DNA of 64,000 bases from Diphasiastrum complanatum (Eukaryota > Streptophyta > Lycopodiopsida > Lycopodiales > Lycopodiaceae), in contig CM055097.1 in the NCBI GenBank assembly GCA_029204225.1, positions 63,184,904 through 63,248,903 of the forward strand. The letters run 5' to 3'. The first letter of the stretch is position 1, and every line of letters begins with the position of its first letter. The position numbers were made by a program, and so were the translations under genes. The notes below the pieces were generated by a model. That model saw only the letters and a program-made list of their open reading frames with translations. It was not told the origin of the DNA and did not search any database. Positions 12,816 through 23,059 of this stretch are shown piece after piece.

Positions 12816-13500
12816 CTAGGGAATGCTCTTGAGCATTAAGAAAATCATTTGAATACATAACATCTTTAGCATGAATATAAATTTGAACAGACAGGTAATT
12901 TGTGTGACCACTTTAGATATACGCTTTGTTGATATTTGAATCTTGGAGGCAGATAAACCTTCCACATACATCCAAATGAGAAGCCTGCCCAGTGCCGACG
13001 AGCCTTGAATCTTTGTACACTTGAGGTACCAAACTACAGGCCAATGGCAATCCGGCGATGGCCAGTCCAATGGAGGTACATAATATGACATCGGCTTTGG
13101 CCAGCGACGAGCTACTACAGGTAACAGCAGCCTGCTGCAACAGAAAATAGCTATCCGGCTGGGACCCTGGGCCCCTGGGACGTTAGGTTATATGTCATGG
13201 GCTGCGCAACCGCAAAGCTGTCAGTCTTGCGCTGCTTAATCCAGATTCCTCCGCAAATTTCTATTTAGCTTTTAACCATATCTTTCCTAATCTGTGACGC
13301 CGCCTTGACAGCCGTGACTCAGACTGACTAATATCACTGGCATATACTGCCGTTTGAAGCTAAACCTCCTCCCAAATTTGCTGTAACGCGTCATCAAGTC
13401 GGTCCCACAACCGCCGCAGAAGAGATCTTCAGAGTCCAGACTCCAACCATCAAAATCCTACAGACCTCATACTGTCCAGTGTCGAGAAAAAAAATTCCTG
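12816..13500 (-). other. GC-rich island with a possible short ORF
   Basis: From about 12950 to 13500 the base composition is clearly richer in G and C than the flanks. On the minus strand an ORF of 75 codons runs from 13140 to 12913, with a hydrophobic stretch (ADVILCTSIGLAIAGLPLAC) at about residues 16-35. It could be a first exon with a signal or membrane segment, or chance. I do not recognise it, and no splice sites or downstream exons could be confirmed. Confidence 0.2.
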
Positions 13501-14160
13501 CAATTTTGGGAAGCAGCCACAGACACGGTGCACTGCAAATTTGCAATCAGAGAGGGTCTGTGAACCTTCTTTTTTCAAATAACGGCACACGTCACATCAG
13601 TCATCAAAACTTCAACTGTAATCACTATTGTAATTGGAAAATGCAAAAGAAAAAAATTAATGAAACGATCGAAATAACGTGAATTTCATACTTGAAAGCT
13701 CTTCACTTGAGAGAGTCTATTTTCTATCTGGGCATATTATCAGAAACCTGGCAATTCAAGGTATTTGAAAAAATCTTATTTCAAGTAGCCACTCAAATGC
13801 TAAGTTTACCTTTTGCCTGAACCTATTAGTTTCGGGGCGGCAGTAACAAGGTATTGTCATGTGTTGGTTGGGTAGTAACTACTAACAATGTGTTAATTGG
13901 GTTTTACGCTGGGTATTGATCTACAGGTGACATTATTCACACACATATCAACTCAGGATGACTGAAAAACTCAGAACATGCATATATTCTGAGAGCCAAA
14001 CCTGGAACCTCAGGTTAGTAAGTAGATTGATCATTGATTCTATGCCTGCCCAGCACTACTTGTTATTATAAATTTTTCAAGAGATTAAAATATTCTCTTT
14101 TCAAACTTTCATCATTCCGGTAAGCAGCTCTTCTATTGGTAAAGGCATGCTCCACAATCA

Positions 14161-14260
14161 ATGCCCAATAATTTATTTCTGAAAAACCTTCCATTCAGAA
14201 AATGCCCAATCGATGCCCAATAATTGATTTCCGAAAAACCTTCCATTTAAAAAATGCTAA
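14161..14260. repeat. Tandem duplication, about 52-bp period
   Basis: Two copies of a unit starting ATGCCCAATAAT and containing GAAAAACCTTCCATT lie side by side with a few differences. The stretches 11516-12228 and 13500-14160 around it hold nothing I recognise. Confidence 0.6.
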
Positions 14261-15782
14261 TTTAAAGAATACTCAATATATTTATCCTAGCACCTCGGAT
14301 GGTGGGCTAGGGTGGGTTGCTCAGGGCAGTTCAGCTTAGGCAAAGATGTGCACAATGAAAAGAAGTGTTGGTTATTTAAAGGGGGAGAGAGTCTCCACTT
14401 AGTTTCAGTTGAAATAGGCAAGGAATTGACCGTCGATTGTTGTCATGGATGCGCAAATACTACCATTGAACGCACAAGGGGTCATTGTCATTGTTTGGTG
14501 TTTTTGTTGGGCGAGAGAGGAGGTAGAACGAGTATTGCAAAATTTTGTCACTGCATACGTTGAAAAGGGTTGACTTTGCTCATCATTTTCATTGGTATGG
14601 ATATGTTTTTATTAATCCAAATATGCGACCAACATTGTGGCTTCTCATAATATGTGAAATTGTGGCTAGGGCTCCTTGAGCAAGGTGGTGTCCCACCCCT
14701 GTCTCTTGTTAACACAATGTGGATAAGAAGAGAGGACTTTGTTGTCGCCATGCATTTTTTGTTGCTAATAAGACTTTATGCCCGATGATGCACTTCTATC
14801 TTTCATTCTTCTCCCCTTTCAAACACACACTTTCTCAGCCTTTTTTTTTTCTCTCGAAAATGTTGGAAATTAAGTCCACATTTGCCTCCTTGTAATCATA
14901 ACTTAGACAGCCAATATATTTGAAGGACGTCTACAACGGACTTCCGGCTGATCTTCAGCAAAGGGTAACCAATCTCATCATAATTTTAAGTTCAGATGTT
15001 AAGTTTAATAACATGAAGCCATTTAAGACCTGGCCATCTTCAAGGACTTCCACAAACTTGCATTTAGAACAAGTTTGCATATTCATACGATTTTTGAACA
15101 ATTTGCAGAAATACACTAAGTGTCGCAATTTGCATTTTTTGCACTTTCCCGAAAACTGCAACACTTACCTTCAACTTCTTCCGTTCAATTAGAAGTCAAC
15201 TTGTTCATAGTTCAACAAATAAAACTTTTTCAACACCTTCACCTTTTTTCGCATTTTTTCAAAAAATGCGAAGAGAGAAAATTCCAGAAGGTCCTCTATT
15301 TTCAAGGGTTAAACTATTAAAGACACCTTCGCCAACTTTTAAGGGTAGCTTAAACTTGTTTTAAGGGCACCTTCAATTCTTTCGCTTTTGCCGAAAAGTG
15401 CGAGAAAGTTGAACTGCTAAAGACATCTTCACCTTTTTGAGGGCACCTTCAACTTTCTAAGGGCACCTTAAAACTTGTTTAAAGGCACCTTCGGCTTTTT
15501 CGCTAAAAACTCGAAAAGAGAGAAAATGCCGAAGGTTGTCTGTTTTTGAACGAGGAACGTTCCCAACCACTTCCCGAAATTTGCGAAGGGAGAGAAAACC
15601 ACTTCACGTAAAATACGAAGTGAGAGATTTTGCGATGTCCTCGTCCGTGTCAACGATCCTGATTTGTTGACCATATATGTACTATTTATGTATAGTTGTC
15701 ACAAAAGCCATATACTTCCAAGTACAACGACTTTCCTGATTAGGTGACAAACATTCAATGTAATTAATACACGGATGAAATC

Positions 15783-15790
15783 TATAAATA
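15783..15790 (+). promoter_or_regulatory. TATA box of LTR family A
   Basis: TATAAATA lies about 920 bases after the LTR start. The inverted copy keeps it at 26955-26962 and the related family C LTR has it at 44883-44890. Confidence 0.6.
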
Positions 15791-16005
15791 GATCATCCAA
15801 GCACGGATTATTGGTTGCTCCATCCATGAGACGTATTATTTGAGCCTCCCAGTTATGCCGTCAATTTTTTGTTGTAATTGTTATTTGTATTGTGCTTCAA
15901 TGTAATATAGTAGCAGCAACTTTTCTATCTATGTATAACATAGATGAATGCTTGTTGTGATTGAATGCACTCTATCGTTGTTTGATCGCGCTTGTTTTCT
16001 CACTC

Positions 16006-16047
16006 TGATCAGAACACGGACGTCTATGACTCCTCAGTTTCTGATCA
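16006..16047 (+). other. Conserved stem-loop in LTR family A
   Basis: TGATCAGAA (16006-16014) pairs with TTCTGATCA (16039-16047) across a 24-nt loop that contains GGACGTC. The inverted family A copy keeps it at 26697-26738. The family C LTR has the equivalent structure at 45114-45157 with different but still complementary arms. It lies downstream of the TATA box, so it would be in the transcript. Its function is unknown. Confidence 0.6.
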
Positions 16048-16382
16048 AACGATGGTTGTTTTTTATGCCTGAGGGACTCGCGATATCATATTGTTCTTCC
16101 ATATAATTCAGAATCAAACTTCACATTAAATCTAATTTTCAGTAATACCACACACAAACCATTTCTAATCTCTTCGGTGGACTATACTTTCGTTGAGTAT
16201 GAATTAATTTTTAAGATCCTGCTGGGCAATTAGAACACTTAAAGTTGTGATTACATTTAGCATAAGCTGTCCATTAGACTGTTTTTGCATCTAGCAGCTG
16301 ATTAGACCGGGAGAGCTGTTCCGCGATATCCCTGCTCTCTTCTCCGTTCGCATTCTTCCATCTCCCTTGCCCCATCAGAAAA

Positions 16383-17188
16383 AGCTAGCCATAGATTAGG
16401 AAATTTATGCAAAGTACATGCAGGAAATAAAATTAAAGAAATGAAGGTTTTTCAGCCTCTCTAAAATGAAGCAGGGGGAGATACAAAAGTCATCGCTCCC
16501 GAATTCCCTGCTATTTCTATCTAGCCAGATGCTACAAAGAGTAGTTACTCTAATATGTTGCATTAGTCTTAGCATCCTCAAAAGTGATATCGTTCAGTAA
16601 TAAATCTGAATCTGAAGAGAAGAACTTTTGACATGTGTGCATCCCTCAGCCCATAGTCTTCACAAAAAATACAAATGTCCTTCGAAGTTCCACCTTCATC
16701 GTTGATGAACATTGGCAATTTACAATACTTGACTCCATACAATGCAATGGTACCTACCTTTCAATTAATTACACATTAATATGGGCTACATTGTGTAAGT
16801 TGGCAAAACTTTGAACCAATAAATCAAATAGAAGATTAAAAAAATGTAAAGCTTTGAGTCCTTCTATAAGTTATTACACAAGTTTTAAAAAAAATTAGCA
16901 ATCTACATTTAAATTAACTTGTTTTCAGGTTACACATGTTTGGGGTCGTCTCCTCGCATCTCATGGGAGGGGGAGCATTGTTTGTTTCTCATTCATTCTC
17001 ATGGGGGGGGGAGGGGGGGAGCATTGTTTGTTTCTCATTCATTCATTCATTCTCATGGTTCAATGATTTGTTCTATGCACTTTGACAAGTAGGAATGTAT
17101 CAACAAGAAGCATATGTTCCTTTTAAACTTGCCTTTTGGACATAGGCATGTGCAAAAGATAGCCAAGTGCTATAGAGTACTTGACCTA
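16383..17188. other. Non-coding flank of the intact element
   Basis: No gene is seen. At about 16970-17056 a 40-50 base segment (GGGGGGAGCATTGTTTGTTT followed by CTCATTCATTC) is duplicated in tandem, with interrupted G runs and an ATTC microsatellite. Confidence 0.45.
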
Positions 17189-17193
17189 TAAGG

Positions 17194-17846
17194 TGTGAAA
17201 AATTGTCAACTAGTAGTATTTTCCTAACTTGAGATTTTGTAGGCCTATGGCCAAATAAAAGTTAGAGATAGGTTCATACATGTATGTAGAGGCCCAAAGT
17301 ATGTGTACACTACTTTTGAGGTCACATTAATTAGAGGAGGTCGAGTGTGGAGCTCTTCTATTGGCTCATAATTTGGTGCATTCCTATTTGACCAAATTTC
17401 TAGGTAGATGGGTGAATCCTATTGGACCCCAATTTTAGCCTATCATAAGACAAGTGGCCAAGAGGCACTATGGCTGCTATAAATAGCCATCTCCACGAGT
17501 ATGTACACATCTCATTTTCATTCTATTGAATGAATGTTATGCTCTTTGAAGATCCATCTTCTTCTCTCTCACTTTTTTGTTCATATCTTGCATTCTAGCC
17601 ACTAGAATTGTGATTTCTTTGTTGCTATGGCTTCACACGTGTGAAATGCAGGTTGTAGGCTCTGAAGTACGGACAGGGACAGCAAGTTTCTGTTTGTGGA
17701 AGCTTATGATCAGATCTTGATGTTTAGTTGATGTTTAGTATGCTTAACATCACAATTTCTATCATTTTTTCAATCTAGATGTGCATAACTTCCATGGCCA
17801 AGATCTTTATGAAACTTTAGCATCTTTTGGATCTGAGTTTTTCACA
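17194..17846 (+). repeat. 5' LTR of the intact copia element
   Basis: It starts TGTGAAAAATTG and ends TTTTTCACA, 653 bp. It carries the element's promoter, with TATAAATA at 17478-17485. The TG...CA ends and adjacent primer site fix its limits. Confidence 0.97.
17478..17485 (+). promoter_or_regulatory. TATA box in the 5' LTR
   Basis: TATAAATA is followed by AGCCATCTCC. The identical box in the 3' LTR is at 22686-22693. Transcription of the element is expected to start some 30 bases downstream. Confidence 0.7.
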
Positions 17847-17858
17847 TGGTATCAGAGC
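17847..17858 (+). other. Primer binding site for initiator tRNA-Met
   Basis: TGGTATCAGAGC follows the LTR end without a gap. It is complementary to the 3' end of plant initiator tRNA-Met, the usual primer for minus-strand DNA synthesis in copia elements. Confidence 0.92.
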
Positions 17859-18455
17859 ATTAGGCGGCCAAATGTGCAGGTTTTGCCAGATTTAGAAGAG
17901 ATTTGTGGGCGAGTTTGCTTTTGTAGCATTCCAATCAAGTTTCTAGCTAAAAATCTTGTTGATTTATGTGTAGAAATTGGATCTTTGTGATCAAAACATC
18001 ATTTGTATGCATTTCAATTGAAGTAGGGCGAATTCCCTCTGTACTTATCAGAATAAGGAGACAAAATTTGTTTTGGAAAGAGGGAGATGCAAGATCCAAC
18101 AAGATCCTATTAGTTTTCCATTCTAGCATATAGTTTTTTGATTCAATTTCTTGCTTCTTCATGTCAAAAACTTCAAAATTGATGTAACCCTCTGATTTTC
18201 TGTTTGCTGAATGATTCAAGAGTGTATTTCAATCTTAGGAGTGAGGGAAAAGCAAGTATATTGAGGTTTGGTCTTGGTTTGATCAAGAAATCATAAAACT
18301 AGTGGCTAAAATTGAGGAAAAAGTGAGGAAAAGAGAGAAAAAGTAAGGTTTTAGGTTCCAAATCTTTGTGATTTCTTCTTGTGTTTCATTTGTTGATTCA
18401 AGAGAGTGCTTAGTGCATTGGAACAGGTCAAAGATCAGAGATCAATCATTGCAAC

Positions 18456-21400
18456 ATGGCTACAAATGGAGGCTACATGTTGGAAAGCAATGATAGGCTT
18501 ACCTCCCTCAACTATTCTACTTGGAAAGTAAGGATGGAGTCTTTGCTTGAGATGAATGAGTTGATGGATATTGTTGTAGGTGTGGAGGAGAGACCTTTGG
18601 CACCTCAAGAACAATTGAGGTATGACAAGAGGGCAAAGAAAGCCCTTCACATGATCAAGATGAATGTGACAAATGAGCTTATCAAAGAGGTTGGTAAGTG
18701 CACATCATCTAGTGAAGCTTGGGAAGCCTTGAAGAAGGTTTATGAATCCAAGTCTACTTCTAGAGTGTTGACTTTAAGAAGGCAAATCTTTTCTTGTATG
18801 CAAAAGAAGAGTGAGAGTGGACATGCTTTTGTTTTGAGAGTTAAAGCATTGAATGATGAGTTAGCATGCATTAATGATGGCATAAATAATGAGGAGCTTG
18901 TTCAAGTGATTCTCAATGGCTTGTTGGATGATCATGCTAATCTTGTTCAAAGTTATGCTATCCAAAAATGTTTACCAAGTGTTGGAGACTTGCAAGAGGT
19001 CTTGTTGGCTGAAGAATTCAGGTTGCAAGCAAGAGTGGGAGCATCTTCTACATCTCAAGGAGGAGAAGAGGAGGCAATGTTCTCTAAAGGCAAGTTCAAG
19101 GGCAAAGGTAAAAGCAATTGGTCTAAAGGGCAAGACCAAGGTGAGCACTCTACTTTTGGCAAAAAGAAGGATAGATCTAAGCTAAAATGTTTCTATTGTG
19201 GAGTCAAAGGGCATTTTGCTAGTGATTGTTTCAAGAAAAAGAGGGATCAAGGGGAAAAGCAAACCAATCTAACTATTGATGAGGGTGGGGATGAGCTTCT
19301 TTCAAATGATGCTTTTGTTATGTCATCTTGCTTGTTGGCTAATCATGGAGACATTGATCCTTGGTGGATTGATAGTGGAGCCACTTCTCATATGACATAT
19401 CATAAAGAGTATTTTTCATCTTTAATGGCATTTGATGGTGATAGGAAGGTAATCTATACCGCAAATGATGGTGAGTGTACAATCAAGGGGATTGGCACAA
19501 TTCCTATTTCACTTTCTACAAATAGGAATATAGAATTGAAAGATGTTTTGCTCATTCCATCCATTACCAAGAACTTACTTAGTGTAAGCCAAATGCTTGA
19601 CAAAGGATTCAAAGTTGAGTTTGATGGTGATGCTTGCTTGATCAAAAAGGGGTGTAGTATCATTGCAAAAGGGAAAAGGCAAGGGAAATTGTTCAAGCTT
19701 GATGCATGTGTTGTTGCTAACCAAGTTGGATGCATGGCAAATGAACAAATGTCAATTCAAGAGGTATGGCATAAAAGGATGGGACATCTCAACTACAAGG
19801 CCTTGGAGGTAATAGCCAAAAAGGAGGTAGTAAGGGGACTTCCCAAGTCTCTTACTTGCTTGAATCATGTTTGTGAAGAATGTGCTTTGTCTAAATCACA
19901 TAGATTGCCATATACTAGATCTATATCTAGATCTAAGATGCCTTTTTCTCTCTTGCATTCGGATATTCATGGTGTTACTACAATTAGCAATGGAGGTGCT
20001 AAGATGTATGTAACTTTCATTGATGATTTTAGTAGATTTTGTTGGGTTTATCTACTAAAGAGCAAGGATGAGGTGTTTGATGTGTTTGTCAAGTTCAAAG
20101 TTGCTATTGAGACTCAATTTACAACCAAAATCAAATGCTTGAGGAGCGACAATGGTGGTGAATACATTTCTAACAAATTCAAAGCCTTTTGCGATGAGCA
20201 TGGGATCAAGAGGGAGTACACATGTCCAAGAACACCACAACAAAATGGAGTGGCCGAGAGGAAGAATAGAACCTTGTGTGAGAGTGCAAAGGCAATGAGA
20301 TTGAATGCTAATCTTCCTAAACCTTTTTGGAGTGATGCTTTGTTGTGTGCAAATTTCCTATGCAATAGATGGCCAAGTGTTGTATTGGAAGGAAAAACCC
20401 CTTTTGAAGCTTTGTTTGGTATGAAGCCTAATGTCAAGTTTCTAAGAACTTTTGGATGCATTTGCTACTTCAACATTACTCTTGATGATAGAACTAAGGA
20501 GGATCCATCTTCAAGAAAGGGCATTTTTGTTGGTTATAGTGAAGTAAGCAAAGCATATAGGATTTATGTTCCTTCAATCAAGAAAGTGTTCACAAGTAGG
20601 GATGTCATTTTTGATGAAAGTAACATTCCAAAAGTTGTTTCAAGTGATGATGGTGTTGTTGCAACTAATGTGCTTGATGACAATGGAGTTGATGACACAT
20701 TGGATGTGGATGTTGAAGAAGCCTCTTCAAGTCAAATTCCAAGGAGAACTCCAAGGCATAAAGTGAAACCCTCAAGGCTCACTTATGATGGCAAAGGTAA
20801 GCAAGTGGTGGATGGATCCAACTATGCTTTCCTAACTTCTTTTGATGTACCTTCATGTGTAGATGAAGCAAGGCAAAAAGAGGAATGGATCCAAGCAATG
20901 GATCTTGAGTTTGAAGCACTTATGAAGAACAACACATGGAGATTGGTGGAGCTTCCAAAGGGCAAAAGTGCAATTGGATGCAAATGGATCTTCAAGGTAA
21001 AGACAAATCAAGATGGATCTATCAACAAGTTGAAGGCAAGGTTGGTGGCTAAAGGTTATGCTCAAGAGCATGGCATTGACTATGAGGAAACCTTTGCACC
21101 CGTGGCAAAGATGGTGAGCATAAGAGTAATCATTTCCCTTGCAACTCTTTATGGATGGGATCTTTGGCAATTAGACATTTCTAATGCTTTCTTGAATGGT
21201 GATCTTGAAGAGGAAGTCTACATGGAGCAACCCGAGAGCTATGTTTCTCATAGCAAGCCTAATCATGTGTGTTTTCTACAAAAAAGTTTGTATGGTCTTA
21301 AGCAAGCACCAAGGAGTTGGTATGCTAGGCTTAACTCTTTTCTACTTTCTCAAAACTTCACTATGAGTGAGTATGATCATTCACTTTACTTTAGAATTAG

Positions 21401-22406
21401 TGCTAATGATGTTACAATCCTTCTAATTTATGTGGATGACATTATTTTAAGTGGAGGGAACAAGGAAGATATAGAAGATATCAAGAAAGCACTAAAAAAA
21501 GAATTTGAAGTGCATGATCTTGGTCTTTTGAGCTATATCTTAGGAATAGAAGTAATTAGAACTTCTCAAATCACTTTTATTTCACAAGAGAAGTATGCTA
21601 TTTCTATTCTCAATAGATTTCATATGGTAGATGCAAATCCTATTGATACACCTATGGAATCACATGTAAAGCTAACTATAAGAGGTAATGAAAGATCCTT
21701 CGAGGACATTACTCTCTATAGGAAGCTAATAGGTTCTCTTATATATCTAACCATCACAAGACCTGATTTATCTTATTGTGTTGGTAGATTAAGCCAATTC
21801 ATGCAAGATCCTAGCATAGAACATTGGAAACTAGGAAAGAGGATCTTGAGATACATCTCGGGAACAAAAGATTTTGGCATTGTTTATAGAGGATCATCAC
21901 CTAACTTATTTGGTTTTTCAGATTCAGATTTTGCAGGAGATCTTATGGATAGAAAATCCATAAATGCACATGCTATTTTCATAGGTGATGGAGCTATCTC
22001 ATGGATGTCGAAGAAACAAGCAACTATATCACTTTCTTCTAGTGAGGCCGAGTACAAAGCTTTGACATCATGCACAAAGGAGATGGTGTGGATCAAGAGG
22101 ATGATTATGGAGCTTCACTTGCTGGATTTTTCAGAGAGTCCAATCATCTTTTGTGACAACCTTTCAGCCCAAAGTCTAGCAAGCAATCCGGTTTTCCATG
22201 CAAGGAGCAAACATATCGAGGTGGCTTACCATTTTGTGAGAGAACAAGTGTTGGCAAAAGAGATCAAGCTTGAACATGTCCCATCAAAGGAATGTGTGGC
22301 TGATATCTTTACCAAAGCATTGGGAAAGGACTTATTTTTCAAGCATAGAACAAGTCTTGGTGTACTTTCTAAATCTATGCTAAAACTAGTTGAAGAGGGA
22401 GTGTGA
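18456..22406 (+). CDS. Copia Gag-Pol polyprotein, intact
   Basis: A single 1316-residue ORF encodes all copia proteins. Gag runs to about 300 with one CCHC knuckle (C245, C248, H253, C258). Protease has the D-S-G-A motif with Asp306. The pre-integrase zinc region starts at WHKRMGH (W438-H439) with CEECALSK following. The integrase core has D503, D565 and E601 (D,D-35-E spacing between the last two), then the GVAERKNRT block. RT starts near 808 and carries the YVDD active site at 992-995. RNase H shows D1156, E1197 and D1234. All catalytic residues are present. The ATG at 18456 opens directly into the Gag N-terminus and fits the related relic at 2487. The stop codon TGA (22404-22406) lies inside the 3' LTR, so the LTR supplies the end of the ORF. 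Gag and Pol are in one frame, so no frameshift is needed; Gag excess must be managed another way. Confidence 0.97.
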   Translation: MATNGGYMLESNDRLTSLNYSTWKVRMESLLEMNELMDIVVGVEERPLAPQEQLRYDKRAKKALHMIKMNVTNELIKEVGKCTSSSEAWEALKKVYESKSTSRVLTLRRQIFSCMQKKSESGHAFVLRVKALNDELACINDGINNEELVQVILNGLLDDHANLVQSYAIQKCLPSVGDLQEVLLAEEFRLQARVGASSTSQGGEEEAMFSKGKFKGKGKSNWSKGQDQGEHSTFGKKKDRSKLKCFYCGVKGHFASDCFKKKRDQGEKQTNLTIDEGGDELLSNDAFVMSSCLLANHGDIDPWWIDSGATSHMTYHKEYFSSLMAFDGDRKVIYTANDGECTIKGIGTIPISLSTNRNIELKDVLLIPSITKNLLSVSQMLDKGFKVEFDGDACLIKKGCSIIAKGKRQGKLFKLDACVVANQVGCMANEQMSIQEVWHKRMGHLNYKALEVIAKKEVVRGLPKSLTCLNHVCEECALSKSHRLPYTRSISRSKMPFSLLHSDIHGVTTISNGGAKMYVTFIDDFSRFCWVYLLKSKDEVFDVFVKFKVAIETQFTTKIKCLRSDNGGEYISNKFKAFCDEHGIKREYTCPRTPQQNGVAERKNRTLCESAKAMRLNANLPKPFWSDALLCANFLCNRWPSVVLEGKTPFEALFGMKPNVKFLRTFGCICYFNITLDDRTKEDPSSRKGIFVGYSEVSKAYRIYVPSIKKVFTSRDVIFDESNIPKVVSSDDGVVATNVLDDNGVDDTLDVDVEEASSSQIPRRTPRHKVKPSRLTYDGKGKQVVDGSNYAFLTSFDVPSCVDEARQKEEWIQAMDLEFEALMKNNTWRLVELPKGKSAIGCKWIFKVKTNQDGSINKLKARLVAKGYAQEHGIDYEETFAPVAKMVSIRVIISLATLYGWDLWQLDISNAFLNGDLEEEVYMEQPESYVSHSKPNHVCFLQKSLYGLKQAPRSWYARLNSFLLSQNFTMSEYDHSLYFRISANDVTILLIYVDDIILSGGNKEDIEDIKKALKKEFEVHDLGLLSYILGIEVIRTSQITFISQEKYAISILNRFHMVDANPIDTPMESHVKLTIRGNERSFEDITLYRKLIGSLIYLTITRPDLSYCVGRLSQFMQDPSIEHWKLGKRILRYISGTKDFGIVYRGSSPNLFGFSDSDFAGDLMDRKSINAHAIFIGDGAISWMSKKQATISLSSSEAEYKALTSCTKEMVWIKRMIMELHLLDFSESPIIFCDNLSAQSLASNPVFHARSKHIEVAYHFVREQVLAKEIKLEHVPSKECVADIFTKALGKDLFFKHRTSLGVLSKSMLKLVEEGV
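22392..22401 (+). other. Polypurine tract
   Basis: GAAGAGGGAG lies directly before the 3' LTR and primes plus-strand synthesis. It is at the same time coding, being the last codons of the polyprotein. Confidence 0.9.
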
Positions 22407-23054
22407 AAAATTGTCAACTAGTAGTATTTTCCTAACTTGAGATTTTGTAGGCCTATGGCCAAATAAAAGTTAGAGATAGGTTCATACATGTATGTAGAGG
22501 CCCAAAGTATGTGTACACTACTTTTGAGGTCACATTAATTAGAGGAGGTCGAGTGTGGAGCTCTTCTATTGGCTCATAATTTGGTGCATTCCTATTTGAC
22601 CAAATTTCTAGGTAGATGGGTGAATCCTATTGGACCCCAATTTTAGCCTATCATAAGACAAGTGGCCAAGAGGCACTATGGCTGCTATAAATAGCCATCT
22701 CCACGAGTATGTACACATCTCATTTTCATTCTATTGAATGAATGTTATGCTCTTTGAAGATCCATCTTCTTCTCTCTCACTTTTTTGTTCATATCTTGCA
22801 TTCTAGCCACTAGAATTGTGATTTCTTTGTTGCTATGGCTTCACACGTGTGAAATGCAGGTTGTAGGCTCTGAAGTACGGACAGGGACAGCAAGTTTCTG
22901 TTTGTGGAAGCTTATGATCAGATCTTGATGTTTAGTTGATGTTTAGTATGCTTAACATCACAATTTCTATCATTTTTTCAATCTAGATGTGCATAACTTC
23001 CATGGCCAAGATCTTTATGAAACTTTAGCATCTTTTGGATCTGAGTTTTTCACA
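22402..23054 (+). repeat. 3' LTR of the intact copia element
   Basis: 653 bp, matching the 5' LTR at every position I compared. It begins inside the GTG codon before the stop. It ends CACA followed by the target duplication TAAGG. Confidence 0.97.
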
Positions 23055-23059
23055 TAAGG

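Larger units (their letters stand above)
14861..16377 (+). repeat. Solo LTR, family A (1517 bp)
   Basis: The segment begins TGTTGGAAATTAAG and ends CCCCATCA, with the TG...CA ends of an LTR. It is flanked on both sides by the 5-bp duplication GAAAA (14856-14860 and 16378-16382). A TATA box TATAAATA lies at 15783-15790. No internal element sequence is attached, so this is a solo LTR, the usual product of LTR-LTR recombination. A partial copy of the same family lies inverted at 26367-27213 and a 157-bp piece at 29675-29831. Short ORFs inside are not real genes. Confidence 0.85.
17194..23054 (+). mobile_element. Complete, apparently recent Ty1/copia retrotransposon (5861 bp)
   Basis: All parts are present in order: 5' LTR 17194-17846, primer site 17847-17858, leader 17859-18455, one gag-pol ORF 18456-22406, polypurine tract 22392-22401 and 3' LTR 22402-23054. 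The target duplication TAAGG is perfect (17189-17193 and 23055-23059). Comparing the two 653-bp LTRs line by line I found no difference, which implies very recent insertion because LTRs are identical at integration. The ORF has no stop or frameshift. It is therefore a candidate active autonomous element. The leader has no ORF of note. Related but old copies of its clade lie at 1490-2487 and 62590-63202. Confidence 0.97.

Noticed and set aside
20114-20461. 115-codon minus-strand ORF inside the intact copia element, and similar ones at 19454 and 20853
   Set aside because: They are antisense shadows of the well-supported gag-pol ORF.
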